Positions 13,976-22,742 are shown, numbered from the stretch's first letter. The stretch is DNA of 26,238 nucleotides from an uncultured Lachnospiraceae bacterium (GCA_910587905.1 CAJUOF010000276.1:1-26238), one strand, 5' to 3'. Program-made: numbers and translations. Notes: generated by a model not told the origin, from the letters alone.

Positions 13976-15541
13976 CTATACCTTCAATTTTCCCACCATC
14001 GCCATGAACTCCCGATTGCTCCTGGTATGACGGAACAAATCCAACACCCGTTCCACGGCCTCGTCGGCCTTCAGGCCACCGGTCGCCTTCCGCACGATCT
14101 CCACGGCGGCCTGCTCCTCCTGGGTCAGCAGAAGGTCGTCCCTCCTGGTGCCGGACTTCAGAATGTCGATGGCCGGGAAAATCCGCTTCTCCGAGAGCTT
14201 CCGGTTCAACATAAGCTCCATATTTCCGGTGCCCTTGAACTCCTCGAAGACCACGTCGTCCATCCGGCTTCCCGTCTCCACCAGGGCCGTCGCCAGGATC
14301 GTCAGGCTCCCGCCTTCCCTCATGTTCCGGGCTGCGCCGAAAAACCGCTTGGGCATGTGGAGGGCCGCCGGATCCAGGCCGCCGGAGAGTGTCCTGCCGC
14401 TGGGCGCCACCGTCAGGTTGTAGGCGCGGGCCAGCCTGGTAATGCTGTCCAGGAGGATCATCACGTCCCGCCCGTGCTCTACCAGCCGCTTAGCCCGCTC
14501 CAGGACCATCTCCGACACCCGCTTGTGGTGCTCCGGGAGCTCGTCGAAGGTGGAATAGATTACCTCCACGTTGGGCCCCTCGATGGATTCCTTGATGTCC
14601 GTCACTTCCTCCGGCCGCTCGTCGATCAGGAGGACGATCAGATGCATGTCCCTGTGATTCCTTGTCACGGCCTTCGCGATCTCTTTTAAAAGGGTCGTCT
14701 TTCCCGCCTTGGGCTGGGAGGCGATCATCCCTCTCTGCCCCTTGCCGATGGGAGAGAGCAGGTCCACGATCCGCATGGAAATGCTTCCGCCGCTCATCTC
14801 CAGATGGATCCGGTCGTTGGGGAAGATCGGCGTCAGGTCCTCGAAATTGGGCCGCCGCTCCGCCACCCCCAGGGGCAGGCCGTTGATCTTCGATACGTAC
14901 AAAAGGGCCGCAAATTTCTCCGCCGAGGTCTTCACCCTCTGGCTGCCGCTGACAATATCCCCGGTCTTCAAGTTAAAACGCCGGATCTGGGAGGGCGACA
15001 CGTAGACGTCGTTGTCCCCCGGCATGTAGTTCTCGCACCGGATGAAGCCGAAGCCGTCCGGCATCACCTCCAGGATCCCGTGGGCCGGGATCCCGCTGTC
15101 CAGGTTCTGCAGCTCTTCCGGATTGATGTTGGGTGCCACAGAGGGCTGTTTCGACTCCGCTATAGGTGTCGTTCCCCTCTGGGCAGATCCCGCCGCCCCC
15201 CGCTGGGCGGGCACGGCCGCTCCCCGCTGGGCAGGCGCAGCGGAAAAAACCGGCCTCCTCTGGGCTCCCTCCTGGGATGAGGCACTGCGCCTCTGAAAGC
15301 CCTCCTGAGGTGATGCCCCCCGCCTCTGAAAGCCCTCCTGCCTGGCCGGAGCCTGGTATGCGGGAGCCTCCTTGACCGCGTCCTCTCCTTCCCGGGAAGA
15401 AGCCGCCTCTCTGGCCTTATTTTCCTCTATGATACTCTCGATCAGCTCCGCTTTCTTTTTTCCGCTGATACTCTTGATCTCCAAGTCCTTCGCGATCTGA
15501 CGCAACTGCGCCAGCGAAAGGGTCTCCAGCTTTTCCCTCAT
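13976..15541 (-). CDS. rho: Transcription termination factor Rho with disordered insert
   Basis: 521 residues against about 420 for Escherichia coli Rho. Residues 1-43 are the Rho_N helical domain (LETLSLAQLRQIAKDLEIKS). Residues about 152-220 are the RNA-binding cold-shock domain (MPDGFGFIRCENYMPGDNDV). The ATPase domain has Walker A QPKAGKTT (276-283), Walker B LIVLLIDERPEE (about 301-312) and the terminal GSLTILATALVETGSRMDD and KSGTRRDDLLL motifs. Rho is the hexameric RNA helicase that ends untranslated transcripts. Between the first two domains (about 45-140) lies a low-complexity, Gln/Arg/Ala-rich segment with repeats of QEGFQRR and AQRG. Such inserts occur in Rho of several anaerobes. 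Start ATG 15541 with AAGGAG. Confidence 0.96.
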   Translation of the reverse strand: MREKLETLSLAQLRQIAKDLEIKSISGKKKAELIESIIEENKAREAASSREGEDAVKEAPAYQAPARQEGFQRRGASPQEGFQRRSASSQEGAQRRPVFSAAPAQRGAAVPAQRGAAGSAQRGTTPIAESKQPSVAPNINPEELQNLDSGIPAHGILEVMPDGFGFIRCENYMPGDNDVYVSPSQIRRFNLKTGDIVSGSQRVKTSAEKFAALLYVSKINGLPLGVAERRPNFEDLTPIFPNDRIHLEMSGGSISMRIVDLLSPIGKGQRGMIASQPKAGKTTLLKEIAKAVTRNHRDMHLIVLLIDERPEEVTDIKESIEGPNVEVIYSTFDELPEHHKRVSEMVLERAKRLVEHGRDVMILLDSITRLARAYNLTVAPSGRTLSGGLDPAALHMPKRFFGAARNMREGGSLTILATALVETGSRMDDVVFEEFKGTGNMELMLNRKLSEKRIFPAIDILKSGTRRDDLLLTQEEQAAVEIVRKATGGLKADEAVERVLDLFRHTRSNREFMAMVGKLKV

Positions 15542-15660
15542 AAAATTTCTCCTTTTCCTTTCTCTCTCTGATCTTTCTGAAATACGGGATTTTTTAAGAC
15601 TGCTGCCTGTGAAAACGGCAAATATAGAATTTCAGACTCTCCAGAACTCATTATAGACTC

Positions 15661-15689
15661 AGTGTACCACAACTAACGAAACTTTACAA
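15661..15689 (-). promoter_or_regulatory. Putative rho promoter
   Basis: TTGTAA (15689-15684), a 17-base spacer and TACACT (15666-15661) on the minus strand, about 120 bases before rho. A TATAAT (15655-15650) lies just downstream without a good -35 box and could be an alternative -10. The roughly 120-base leader would suit rho autoregulation, but I see no specific element. Confidence 0.45.
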
Positions 15690-15718
15690 CGTCGGATTTA
15701 AACTTATATCAGAAAGTA

Positions 15719-15777
15719 AAAAGCCCGGGCGGCAGCCATTCCCACAACATGAGACTGAAACTGCCGCCCGGGCTTTT
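15719..15777 (-). terminator. Strong terminator downstream of the ABC permease gene
   Basis: AAAAGCCCGGGCGGCAG (15719-15735) and CTGCCGCCCGGGCTTTT (15761-15777) form a perfect 17-pair stem with a 25-base loop. On the minus strand the stem is followed by a short T-run. It ends the ABC transcript 29 bases after the permease stop and separates it from rho. Confidence 0.85.
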
Positions 15778-15805
15778 CACTTTCCTGTTTCAAAAATACT
15801 GGAGC

Positions 15806-18559
15806 TCAGATATTCTCGTCCTTCAGCACGTCCACCACGTTGGCCTTCTTGATTTTTCTGGAGGAGTACCACATGGTGACTCCCACCACCAGCATGACGC
15901 TTATGACGGCCACGACCACCTGGTTCCAGAGGATATAGAAGCCGGTCGCAATGGCGCTGGCGATGGCAGCGTAGATGCCGAACATGAGGAGCAGGCCGAT
16001 GGGCAGCCCGTAAAGCAGGGCCTTTAACCCGTAAAACACGCTCTCATAGGCGATCATCCGGTTAAACCGCTTCGGGTCCATTCCCACCGACTTGAGCATC
16101 GCATACTCCCGACGCCTTAAGGCCATGCTGGTGGAGATGGTGTTGAAAATGCTGGTGACGCAGATGAGGGCCGTCAGGATGATGAAGCCGTACACGAACA
16201 CATTGATCAGGAGCAGCGTATTGTTCACGCTCTCCATCTCCTGCTTATAGCTGTAGGCATAGATGTTCCCCTCGTCCTGCCGCAGGTCGTCAAGATCCTC
16301 CATCAGAGCCTCGTAATCGTCACTCATGATCAGAAGCTGCCGCTCGCCGCCCACGCCATTTCCGTCAAGATCAAATTTCACGGCATTCTCAATAGTTGTA
16401 TACACCAGAACATGATTGATATCATCACTGTAGCCACCTCCCAGGGGGAGCTCTTCCGTCGCCCCCGCCACGTCCATTGCAAATGGAGTCAACACGTCCA
16501 CGAAGTCGCTGTCGTCCTCCCTCGCCACCACTCCCTCTGCCGGAAGCTCCGAATTCTTTTCGATCACGGACCACTGGCTGCCTTCAATGACGTCCCCGGT
16601 CTTTACGTCAAAAATCTCCTTCCAGGAATGGCGGCCGTTCGTCACGTCACCTCTCCGGTTGATCAGGATGACCCCCGCCTTCGACTCGTCGAAGAGCAGT
16701 TCCTTGTCCGCACCTACCTGGTCCGCAAAGGCCGAGAGGCTCTCCCTATCCAGTCCGACCACGTGCAGGTTCATCAGGTAAGGCCCCATGTCCTTTCCGC
16801 CGAGGAGGGTCGCGCTCCCGTTTTCCGCCAGCGCCCCTCTCGTGTCCTCGGCGAGACTTCCGCCGTCAGTGAGGAACACCTGCGCAAAACCGCTCACCTG
16901 GGTCACGCAGCTCGTGATATGGTCCATGGCCCGCACCTTCCCGGCCCGCTCCTCCAGGCTCTCCTGTCTGGCCTTCTCCTGCGCATCTTCGTCCTCTTCA
17001 CCGGCGGAATCCGCTTCCGCCCCACCGAGGCCGGGCTCCGGGTAGATCGTCACGGAGACATCCGGCAGGTTGGCGGAATCCACCCCGATCCCCATCCGAT
17101 AAGCGCCCTTTAAGTAGGCCGTAAAGGAAGACACGCTCAAATACAGGGCAATGCAGAAGATCAGGGAGAGGACCGTCGCCCGGTAACGCTTCTTATTCCG
17201 CTTCAGGTTCTTTAACGCCAGCTCTCCCTCAAATCCAAAAAGCTTCCTGGTGAGCCTTGAGGTCTTCACCTGTCTCGTGGACAGCTTGATGTCCTGATTC
17301 TGGCGGATGGCCTCCACCGGAGTGATCTTCGAGGCCCGCTTCGCCGGGATCCAGGCCGATATGAGGATCGTCACCGCCGCCAGGACGACTGCGCCCAGGA
17401 TCCCCGGCCAGGAGACGATCACCCGCATGGCCACATGTTCCATCCCAAAGGAAACGCCGAAAGTGCTGCTCACCAGCCCTCTGATACACCTGGTGGTCAC
17501 GAACACGCCCGCAAAGCCAAGGAGCAGCCCCAGGGGAATGCCGATGATTCCCAGGATCACCGCCTCCGTGAACACGGAGTTCCGCTTCTGCTTCCTGGTG
17601 GCCCCCACGCTGGCCAGCATCCCCAGATACCGGCTCCGCTCCGAGATGGAGATGGCGAAAGAACTGTAGATGACCGCCACGGAGCCCGCCGCCACGATGA
17701 GCATCATCACCCATTTGACCCGGTTGAGCATGGTCACGATGGTGTCATTCCCGGAAAGCATGTAAAAGGACAGGAGGCTGTTGTTAAAGGAATGCGTCAG
17801 ATTGAGTTCTGCCGCCTTGGCATCGCCCCAGTCAAACAGGCCGTTGTCCAAGTCCTTCACCTGGACCCGCACCGTCACCATCTCGTCTGCCGCAAGCCCG
17901 CTCTCATCCAGCCAGGTGACGGCCGTGTAGGAACCCTGGCTGTAGCCCTCGAAGGTAGGGCGCTCCATGATCGCCACCACCGTGTAGGTCTCCTCGTGGG
18001 TATCCTCCAGCGTCTCCTCCCCCTCGTAATACGGGTAATAGACCGGTGCCTCCTGGTCTCCCTCCGTCGTATGGATCACCCTGGTGCCGGGACGCAAGGT
18101 GATGGTGTCGCCCACCTTCCACTTGATGCCGCCGTTGGTCTCCAGGTGTTTCGGCAGGACGATCTCGCCCGCCGTCTGGGGAAATCTCCCTTCCAGCAGC
18201 GTGAGAGGGTATTCCTCCATGGCATCCTGGTTGTAGGCCCGGATGGCCAGATAGGGCTTCGCCTCATTCCCGCAGCCCTCCAGAAGGGCCGCCCCCACCT
18301 CCTTACTGACCATGGCCTTTTTCACTTCCGGATCCTCCCGAATCTCGGAGATCTGACTGGGAGCGACTTCGTCGAAATCCACATGCCACTCACCGTCCGT
18401 GGCGATCTCCTGCTGCCGCGCCATGTCCAGAAAGGATTCCGCAAAGGCGGAGATGGCCATGATGAGGGCCACGGAGAGCATGATCCCCAGGATCGTGACG
18501 ATGGTCCTCTTTCTGTTCTGTTTCAAATGCTGGACTGTCACCCTGCTTACGATATTCAT
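15806..18559 (-). CDS. ABC transporter permease, large double FtsX (MacB/BceB-like) type
   Basis: 917 residues. The start at 18559 is fixed by GGGAGGT upstream and by the ATGA overlap with the ATPase stop. One membrane segment (about 19-40) precedes an extracytoplasmic domain (about 45-285). A first FtsX block follows with AVIYSSFAISISERSRYLG, MLASVGATRKQKRNS and RASKITPVEAIRQNQ. A fifth segment (SLIFCIALYLSVSSF) leads to a second large acidic extracytoplasmic domain (about 520-790), then a second FtsX block with LRRREYAMLKSVGMDPKRFN and three further segments. Such permeases expel or sense peptides, antibiotics or lipoproteins through mechanotransmission, not by a simple pore. The substrate is unknown. 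No two-component system, which often accompanies BceAB-type exporters, is adjacent. Confidence 0.9.
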   Translation of the reverse strand: MNIVSRVTVQHLKQNRKRTIVTILGIMLSVALIMAISAFAESFLDMARQQEIATDGEWHVDFDEVAPSQISEIREDPEVKKAMVSKEVGAALLEGCGNEAKPYLAIRAYNQDAMEEYPLTLLEGRFPQTAGEIVLPKHLETNGGIKWKVGDTITLRPGTRVIHTTEGDQEAPVYYPYYEGEETLEDTHEETYTVVAIMERPTFEGYSQGSYTAVTWLDESGLAADEMVTVRVQVKDLDNGLFDWGDAKAAELNLTHSFNNSLLSFYMLSGNDTIVTMLNRVKWVMMLIVAAGSVAVIYSSFAISISERSRYLGMLASVGATRKQKRNSVFTEAVILGIIGIPLGLLLGFAGVFVTTRCIRGLVSSTFGVSFGMEHVAMRVIVSWPGILGAVVLAAVTILISAWIPAKRASKITPVEAIRQNQDIKLSTRQVKTSRLTRKLFGFEGELALKNLKRNKKRYRATVLSLIFCIALYLSVSSFTAYLKGAYRMGIGVDSANLPDVSVTIYPEPGLGGAEADSAGEEDEDAQEKARQESLEERAGKVRAMDHITSCVTQVSGFAQVFLTDGGSLAEDTRGALAENGSATLLGGKDMGPYLMNLHVVGLDRESLSAFADQVGADKELLFDESKAGVILINRRGDVTNGRHSWKEIFDVKTGDVIEGSQWSVIEKNSELPAEGVVAREDDSDFVDVLTPFAMDVAGATEELPLGGGYSDDINHVLVYTTIENAVKFDLDGNGVGGERQLLIMSDDYEALMEDLDDLRQDEGNIYAYSYKQEMESVNNTLLLINVFVYGFIILTALICVTSIFNTISTSMALRRREYAMLKSVGMDPKRFNRMIAYESVFYGLKALLYGLPIGLLLMFGIYAAIASAIATGFYILWNQVVVAVISVMLVVGVTMWYSSRKIKKANVVDVLKDENI

Positions 18560-19287
18560 GAGCGCACCTCCCGCTGCCATCCGGCCTCCCTGGCCCGGCT
18601 CTCCCTGCCCCTCTGCCACTGGTCGCCGGAAATCTGTCCGTCCTCGATGGAGATCACCCGGTCCGCCTGGAGGGCGATCCGCTCATCGTGGGTGATGATG
18701 ACCAAAGTCTGATGGTATTTCAGGTTGGATTCCTTGAGAAGCTCCACGATCTCCGCACTGTTTTTCGAATCCAGGTTTCCCGTGGGCTCGTCGGCCAGCA
18801 CGATGGCCGGGTGGTTGATGAGCGCCCTTCCGATGGAAACCCTCTGCTGCTGCCCGCCAGAAAGCTGGTTGGGCAGGTGGTTCATCCGTTTCGCAAGGCC
18901 CAGCACCCCGGCGAGTTCTTTCAGATAATTCATATCCGGCTTCTGTCCGTCCAGGAGAAGGGGAAGGGTCAGGTTCTCCTTCACGTTGAGTACCGGAAGC
19001 AGGTTGTAAAACTGATAGATGAGACCGATCTGCCTTCTCCGGAAGATCGCCATCTTCGTCTCGTTTAACTCATAGATGGACGTCCCGTCGATGACCACGT
19101 TCCCGGAGGTGGGACGGTCCACGCCTCCCAAAATGTGGAGCAGGGTCGACTTCCCGGAACCGGAGGGTCCCACGATGGCCACGAATTCCCCCTTCTCCAC
19201 CGTAAAGGACACATTTCTGAGGGCGTCCACCCTGGTGTCGCCCACGCCGTAGGTCTTACATAGATTTTCCACTCGCAATACTTCCAT
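18556..19287 (-). CDS. ABC transporter ATP-binding protein (MacB/LolD type)
   Basis: 243 residues, ATG 19287 with GGAGG nine bases upstream; the frame extends further but without a ribosome site. Walker A is GPSGSGKS (40-47), signature LSGGQQQRVSIGRAL, Walker B IVLADEPTGNLDS and the switch histidine VIITHDERIA. The order and the QGQ-like spacing are those of LolD/MacB/BceA ATPases, which pair with FtsX-type permeases. The stop overlaps the permease start (ATGA), so the two are translationally coupled. The last 15 residues (RGRESRAREAGWQREVRS) are an unusually basic tail. Confidence 0.95.
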   Translation of the reverse strand: MEVLRVENLCKTYGVGDTRVDALRNVSFTVEKGEFVAIVGPSGSGKSTLLHILGGVDRPTSGNVVIDGTSIYELNETKMAIFRRRQIGLIYQFYNLLPVLNVKENLTLPLLLDGQKPDMNYLKELAGVLGLAKRMNHLPNQLSGGQQQRVSIGRALINHPAIVLADEPTGNLDSKNSAEIVELLKESNLKYHQTLVIITHDERIALQADRVISIEDGQISGDQWQRGRESRAREAGWQREVRS

Positions 19288-19364
19288 GTCTTCATTCCTC
19301 CATACTTTTCTATTGATAAATTGCACGTTTTTCTCTTGTCTGATTCCATCCTACCATGGCAGCA

Positions 19365-19401
19365 TGACATTCTGGTGACAGTTTCGGTGACAATTTTGTC
19401 A
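19365..19401. promoter_or_regulatory. TGACA repeat cluster upstream of the ABC operon
   Basis: Three direct copies of TGACA at 19365, 19376 and 19388 (spacing 11 and 12) and an inverted TGTCA at 19397 lie 78-114 bases upstream of the ATPase start. The spacing of about one helical turn is typical for OmpR-family response regulators that activate peptide-stress ABC transporters. A weak TAGGAT -10 lies on the minus strand near 19353. The last repeat overlaps the AraC stop codon. Confidence 0.45.
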
Positions 19402-20280
19402 TTTTTGAATATGGTCTTTTTTCCGCCGGTATTCTCTGGCAGTCATGTTGTAATGTCGCTTAAAGGCGGCTGAAAAATGTTCCGCGGAAGAATATCCCAG
19501 CTCTTCGGCAATGGAAGAAATACTGCGGCTCTGATCTGCCAGCAAAATGGCGGCTGCGGCCATCCGTGCCTCCGTTTTCTTTTGAAGAAATGTTTTTCCG
19601 TAATGCTCTTTCAACAATCGTTCGGTCTGGCGGCACCCAAGCCCTAAGCGGTCCGCCAATGCCTTTAAAGAAAGATTTTGATATTCATATAGAAAATATT
19701 CCTCCAACAAAATCCATTTACTGTTGTCCGGATTCGAGGGATGAAAATGCGTGACCGCTTTCTGCCTCTCCTCATAGTTGCGGGCCGTAAGGACGACCAA
19801 CTGGGTGAGAAGCGCCTCCACCTGCTGCACATAACCGATGTATTGATTTCTGAGTTCAAAAAAAATCTGGTCCATGATCCTGGAAACATTCTGACTGTCC
19901 TGTCCGAACCAAAAGTGGGTCTCCTCAAAAAGCCTGAGAATGGACGGCTGCTCTGCTCTTGACGGGTTTGCCCGCGAGCGGTCCCGTTCCAAATTCAGAT
20001 ACACACAATATTCACACATGGGATCCTCCGGGGCGGGAACCTGTGCATGCTCGACATGGGGCCCCGTGACATACAATGTATTGGGAACAATGTCATAGAG
20101 CGCCTGATTGATCCTCGCATGACCAAAACCCGAAGGAATATAGTGGATCTCATAGCTGTTTTTTCCATGGCTGTGGCTGGGAACGGTCCGCAAAAAGCGC
20201 TCATAAATAATATTCAGGGCACAGAAGCTTCTCTGGTCCACAGAAAAACGGATGTTTAAATCCGTATACAATTCTTTCAT
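19399..20280 (-). CDS. AraC-family transcriptional regulator
   Basis: 293 residues. The ATG at 20280 has GGAGGGAGG close upstream. The N-terminal half is a cupin-like sensor: HSHGKNSYEIHYIPSGFG and YVTGPHVEHAQ carry histidines of the ligand pocket. The C-terminal 100 residues are the double helix-turn-helix domain, with LSLKALADRLGLGCRQTERL and SISSIAEELGYSSAEHFSAA then FKRHYNMTAREYRRK. It is divergent from the alcohol dehydrogenase gene across a 216-base gap, so it most likely controls that cluster in response to a sugar or polyol. Control of the downstream ABC operon on the same strand cannot be excluded. Confidence 0.9.
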   Translation of the reverse strand: MKELYTDLNIRFSVDQRSFCALNIIYERFLRTVPSHSHGKNSYEIHYIPSGFGHARINQALYDIVPNTLYVTGPHVEHAQVPAPEDPMCEYCVYLNLERDRSRANPSRAEQPSILRLFEETHFWFGQDSQNVSRIMDQIFFELRNQYIGYVQQVEALLTQLVVLTARNYEERQKAVTHFHPSNPDNSKWILLEEYFLYEYQNLSLKALADRLGLGCRQTERLLKEHYGKTFLQKKTEARMAAAAILLADQSRSISSIAEELGYSSAEHFSAAFKRHYNMTAREYRRKKDHIQK

Positions 20281-20422
20281 ATGTCCTCCCTCCGCCAAAA
20301 GCCAGCCGGCATCTGTTTCATCTCAAAACCCTCCTGCCGCGATTATAACATCCCCTCCGGCAAATGACAAGAAAACTGCGAAAAGGCGACACGAAGCCGT
20401 CCGAACATGTCCGTTTTCTCTC

Positions 20423-20452
20423 TTACAATCGGAAACAACAAAGGGCTATAAT
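20423..20452 (+). promoter_or_regulatory. Promoter of the dehydrogenase / aldo-keto reductase genes
   Basis: TTACAA (20423-20428), an 18-base spacer and a perfect TATAAT (20447-20452), 44 bases before the dehydrogenase start. The weak -35 box suits an AraC-activated promoter. I could not pick out the AraC half-sites. Confidence 0.5.
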
Positions 20453-20496
20453 ACAGATATATATTTCGATATTTTAAGGAAACGGAGGCAGAAGAC

Positions 20497-21543
20497 ATGG
20501 AAAAAATGATGGGTGCAATCTTACCGGGAAACAGCACGGTTGAGCTGAAAGAATTTGAGGTTCCGAAGCCGGGACATGGCCAGGTGTTGATCCAAACAAA
20601 GGCGACGACCATCTGCGGCAGTGACATCCGCTGCATTTACAGAGAACATGTGGGCAAAGGACCGGAAGGATACATCCCCGGAACCGTGGCCGGACATGAG
20701 CCCTGCGGCTTAATTGTAGAGGAGGGCGAAGGTCTGAAACGCTTCAAAAAGGGAGATCGGGTCATCGTCTACCACATCTCCGGCTGCGGCGTGTGCAACG
20801 ACTGCCGAAGGGGTTATTATATTTCCTGTACCAGCGAGCACCGGAAAGCTTACGGCTGGCAGAGAGACGGGGGAATGGCTCCCTACATTCTGGCAGAGGA
20901 AAAAGATCTGATTGCCCTCCCCGACGAGCTGACCTACAAGGACGGCGCACAGGTGGCCTGCGGCTTTGGCACCGTATATGAGGCCATCGAAAAGATCGGT
21001 GTCTGCGGAAATGACGCTGTGCTGGTCACCGGCCTGGGACCGGTGGGACTGGCGGCTCTGATGCTCTCCAAGGCCATGGGTGCAGAGAAAACCATCGGTG
21101 TGGAAATGAACGACTACCGGATCGACCTGGCGAAAAAATTGGGACTGGTCGATTACGTATTTAAGCCCGGCGAGGATGCCTTAGAGCAGATCCTCTCCGT
21201 CACCGGAGGACACGGCGTAGAACGCGCCATCGACGCCAGCGCCAGCGACCCCGGAAGGCAGCTCGCGATCCGGGCCGCCAGATCCTGGGGAAAAATCGCC
21301 TTCGTGGGGGAGGGCGGCACCTGTAACTTTACTCCCAGCCCGGACATTATCCATGGTCAGAAAACCATCTACGGCTCCTGGGTCACTTCGCTCTGGAAAA
21401 TGGAGGAGCTGGTGGAACGGCTGGTCCGCTGGGGAATCCATCCGGAAAACTTGATCACCCATGAATTCCCTCTGGAAAAAGCCGGCGAAGCTTACGCGCT
21501 GATGGCAGGCGGACAGTGCGGAAAAGTGGCCGTCGTATTTTAA
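20497..21543 (+). CDS. Zinc-dependent alcohol dehydrogenase (MDR family)
   Basis: 348 residues, ATG 20497 with GGAGG eight bases upstream. The catalytic zinc ligands are C40 (TTICGSD) and H67-E68 (AGHEPCG). The structural zinc knot is C97, C100, C103 and C111 (CGVCNDCRRGYYISC). The Rossmann motif is TGLGPVGLAA (about 178-187), followed by GVEMNDYR, whose acidic residue favours NAD over NADP. It resembles sorbitol/threonine/L-idonate-type dehydrogenases that oxidise polyols or sugar acids. Substrate not determinable. It is 28 bases upstream of an aldo/keto reductase and is probably controlled by the divergent AraC protein. Confidence 0.92.
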   Translation: MEKMMGAILPGNSTVELKEFEVPKPGHGQVLIQTKATTICGSDIRCIYREHVGKGPEGYIPGTVAGHEPCGLIVEEGEGLKRFKKGDRVIVYHISGCGVCNDCRRGYYISCTSEHRKAYGWQRDGGMAPYILAEEKDLIALPDELTYKDGAQVACGFGTVYEAIEKIGVCGNDAVLVTGLGPVGLAALMLSKAMGAEKTIGVEMNDYRIDLAKKLGLVDYVFKPGEDALEQILSVTGGHGVERAIDASASDPGRQLAIRAARSWGKIAFVGEGGTCNFTPSPDIIHGQKTIYGSWVTSLWKMEELVERLVRWGIHPENLITHEFPLEKAGEAYALMAGGQCGKVAVVF

Positions 21544-21571
21544 AACCGCATTTTAGATAAGAAAGGAACCT

Positions 21572-22579
21572 ATGAGTAACATGATCGATCCCAAATGTGT
21601 TCCCACAAAGACATTGTATACCGGAGAAGAGATTCCTGCTCTCGGAATCGGAACCTTTGGATCCGATAAGTATTCGGCGGAGGCGGTTGCCTCCGCCGTC
21701 TACGGTGCCGTAAAGAGTGGCTACCGGCTGATCGACTGTGCCGAGGTCTACCAAAACGAGGCACACATCGGAGAGATGCTCCAAAAGCTGTTTGCCGAAG
21801 GGGTGGTCACCAGAGAAGAGCTTTTCATCACCTCCAAGGTCTGGAACGACCACCACAGGGACGTGGAAGCCGCCTGCAGAAAGAGCCTTGCCGACCTGGG
21901 TCTTTCACAGATCGACCTCTATTTTGTCCATTGGCCCTTCCCCAACTATCACGCACCGGGCTGCGGCGGGGATTCCAGAAATCCGGATTCCAAACCCTTT
22001 TGTCCAGAAGAATTTCTGGACACCTGGCACCAGTGCGAGCGTCTGGTTGACCTTGGGCTGGTCCGCCATCTTGGAATGTCCAATATGACAATTCCAAAAT
22101 TGGAGGCCGTGCTTCCCCTATGCCGGATCCAACCGGCTGCCCTGGAGATGGAATGCCATCCGAGCTTTCAGCAACAACCTCTTTTTGATTATGCGCTGGC
22201 CCACCGAATCCAACCCATCGGCTACTGTCCCTTAGGTTCTCCCTCCAGGCCGGAGCGTGACCGCACTGCGGACGACGTCGCCGATACACAGATGGAGGAA
22301 ATCCTGGAAATTGCAAAGCTCCATCAGGTACACCCGGTATCTGTGTGTCTGAAATGGGCTGTCCAGAGAGGACAGATTCCTATTCCATTCTCCGTGAAAG
22401 AAGCCCAGTACCTCAGCAATCTCAACTGTGTGACAGAAGATCCTCTCACTGCAGAAGAGATGGAACAAATTGCAAAGGCGGACAAACACTGCCGACTCGT
22501 GAAAGGCCAGGTATTCCTATGGGAAGGAGCGTCCGGGTGGGAGGATCTTTGGGACCTTGACGGAACCATTCCCGGATAA
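21572..22579 (+). CDS. Aldo/keto reductase
   Basis: 335 residues, start ATG 21572 behind AAAGGAA. The catalytic tetrad is visible: D55 (LIDCAEVYQNE), Y60, K89 (ITSKVWND) and H120 (YFVHWPF). The barrel continues with LVDLGLVRHLGMSNM and ALEMECHPSFQQQ. It should reduce aldehydes or ketones of sugars with NAD(P)H in the cytoplasm. The insertion after WPFPNY (HAPGCGGDSRNPDSKPFCPE) is longer than in compact family members. The C-terminus, with several tryptophans (FLWEGASGWEDLWDLDG), may close the active site. It shares the operon with the zinc dehydrogenase, consistent with a paired oxidation and reduction of one carbohydrate. Confidence 0.93.
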   Translation: MSNMIDPKCVPTKTLYTGEEIPALGIGTFGSDKYSAEAVASAVYGAVKSGYRLIDCAEVYQNEAHIGEMLQKLFAEGVVTREELFITSKVWNDHHRDVEAACRKSLADLGLSQIDLYFVHWPFPNYHAPGCGGDSRNPDSKPFCPEEFLDTWHQCERLVDLGLVRHLGMSNMTIPKLEAVLPLCRIQPAALEMECHPSFQQQPLFDYALAHRIQPIGYCPLGSPSRPERDRTADDVADTQMEEILEIAKLHQVHPVSVCLKWAVQRGQIPIPFSVKEAQYLSNLNCVTEDPLTAEEMEQIAKADKHCRLVKGQVFLWEGASGWEDLWDLDGTIPG

Positions 22580-22581
22580 AA

Positions 22582-22619
22582 AGCCGAAATCCTTTTTCAG
22601 GGGCTTAACATTTTTTTTT
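22582..22619 (+). terminator. Probable intrinsic terminator after the aldo/keto reductase gene
   Basis: AAGCC facing GGCTT, with an inner CCT/AGG pair, is followed a few bases later by a run of nine or more T (about 22611-22619). The stem is short but the T-run is strong, and it directly precedes the promoter of the next gene. Confidence 0.5.
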
Positions 22620-22633
22620 CGATATGCTATACT
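22605..22633 (+). promoter_or_regulatory. Promoter of the lactonase-like gene
   Basis: TTAACA (22605-22610), a 17-base spacer made largely of the terminator T-run, and TATACT (22628-22633) preceded by TGC, an extended -10. The -10 is also the start of the first tandem repeat unit. Confidence 0.5.
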
Positions 22634-22742
22634 GCTTAAAAAGGCCGTATGGCCATCACGAGTCCCCGGTGGGGATACTGCTTAAAAGGCCATATGGCCA
22701 TCACGAGTCCCCGGTGGGGATACTGCTTAAAAAGGCCGTATG
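22630..22742. repeat. 46-bp tandem repeat, about 2.5 copies, in the lactonase leader
   Basis: Units begin at 22630 (46 bases), 22676 (45 bases, one A fewer) and 22721 (partial, 22 bases). Each full unit reads TACTGCTTAAAAAGGCC, then GTATGGCCATCACGAG, then TCCCCGGTGGGGA. Two small hairpins are built in: GGCC-GTAT-GGCC (in unit 2 the perfect palindrome GGCCATATGGCC) and TCCCC-GGT-GGGGA. The array ends seven bases before the ribosome site. Units are almost identical, so the duplication is recent or actively maintained. Confidence 0.85.

Noticed and set aside
17435..18712. 425-codon plus-strand frame opposite the ABC permease
   Set aside because: Antisense shadow; histidine/glycine-rich with no motif, while the minus-strand frame has FtsX motifs and ATGA coupling.
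22630..22742. CRISPR-like array
   Set aside because: Units of 46 bases are directly abutting with no variable spacers and no cas genes; it is a plain tandem repeat.
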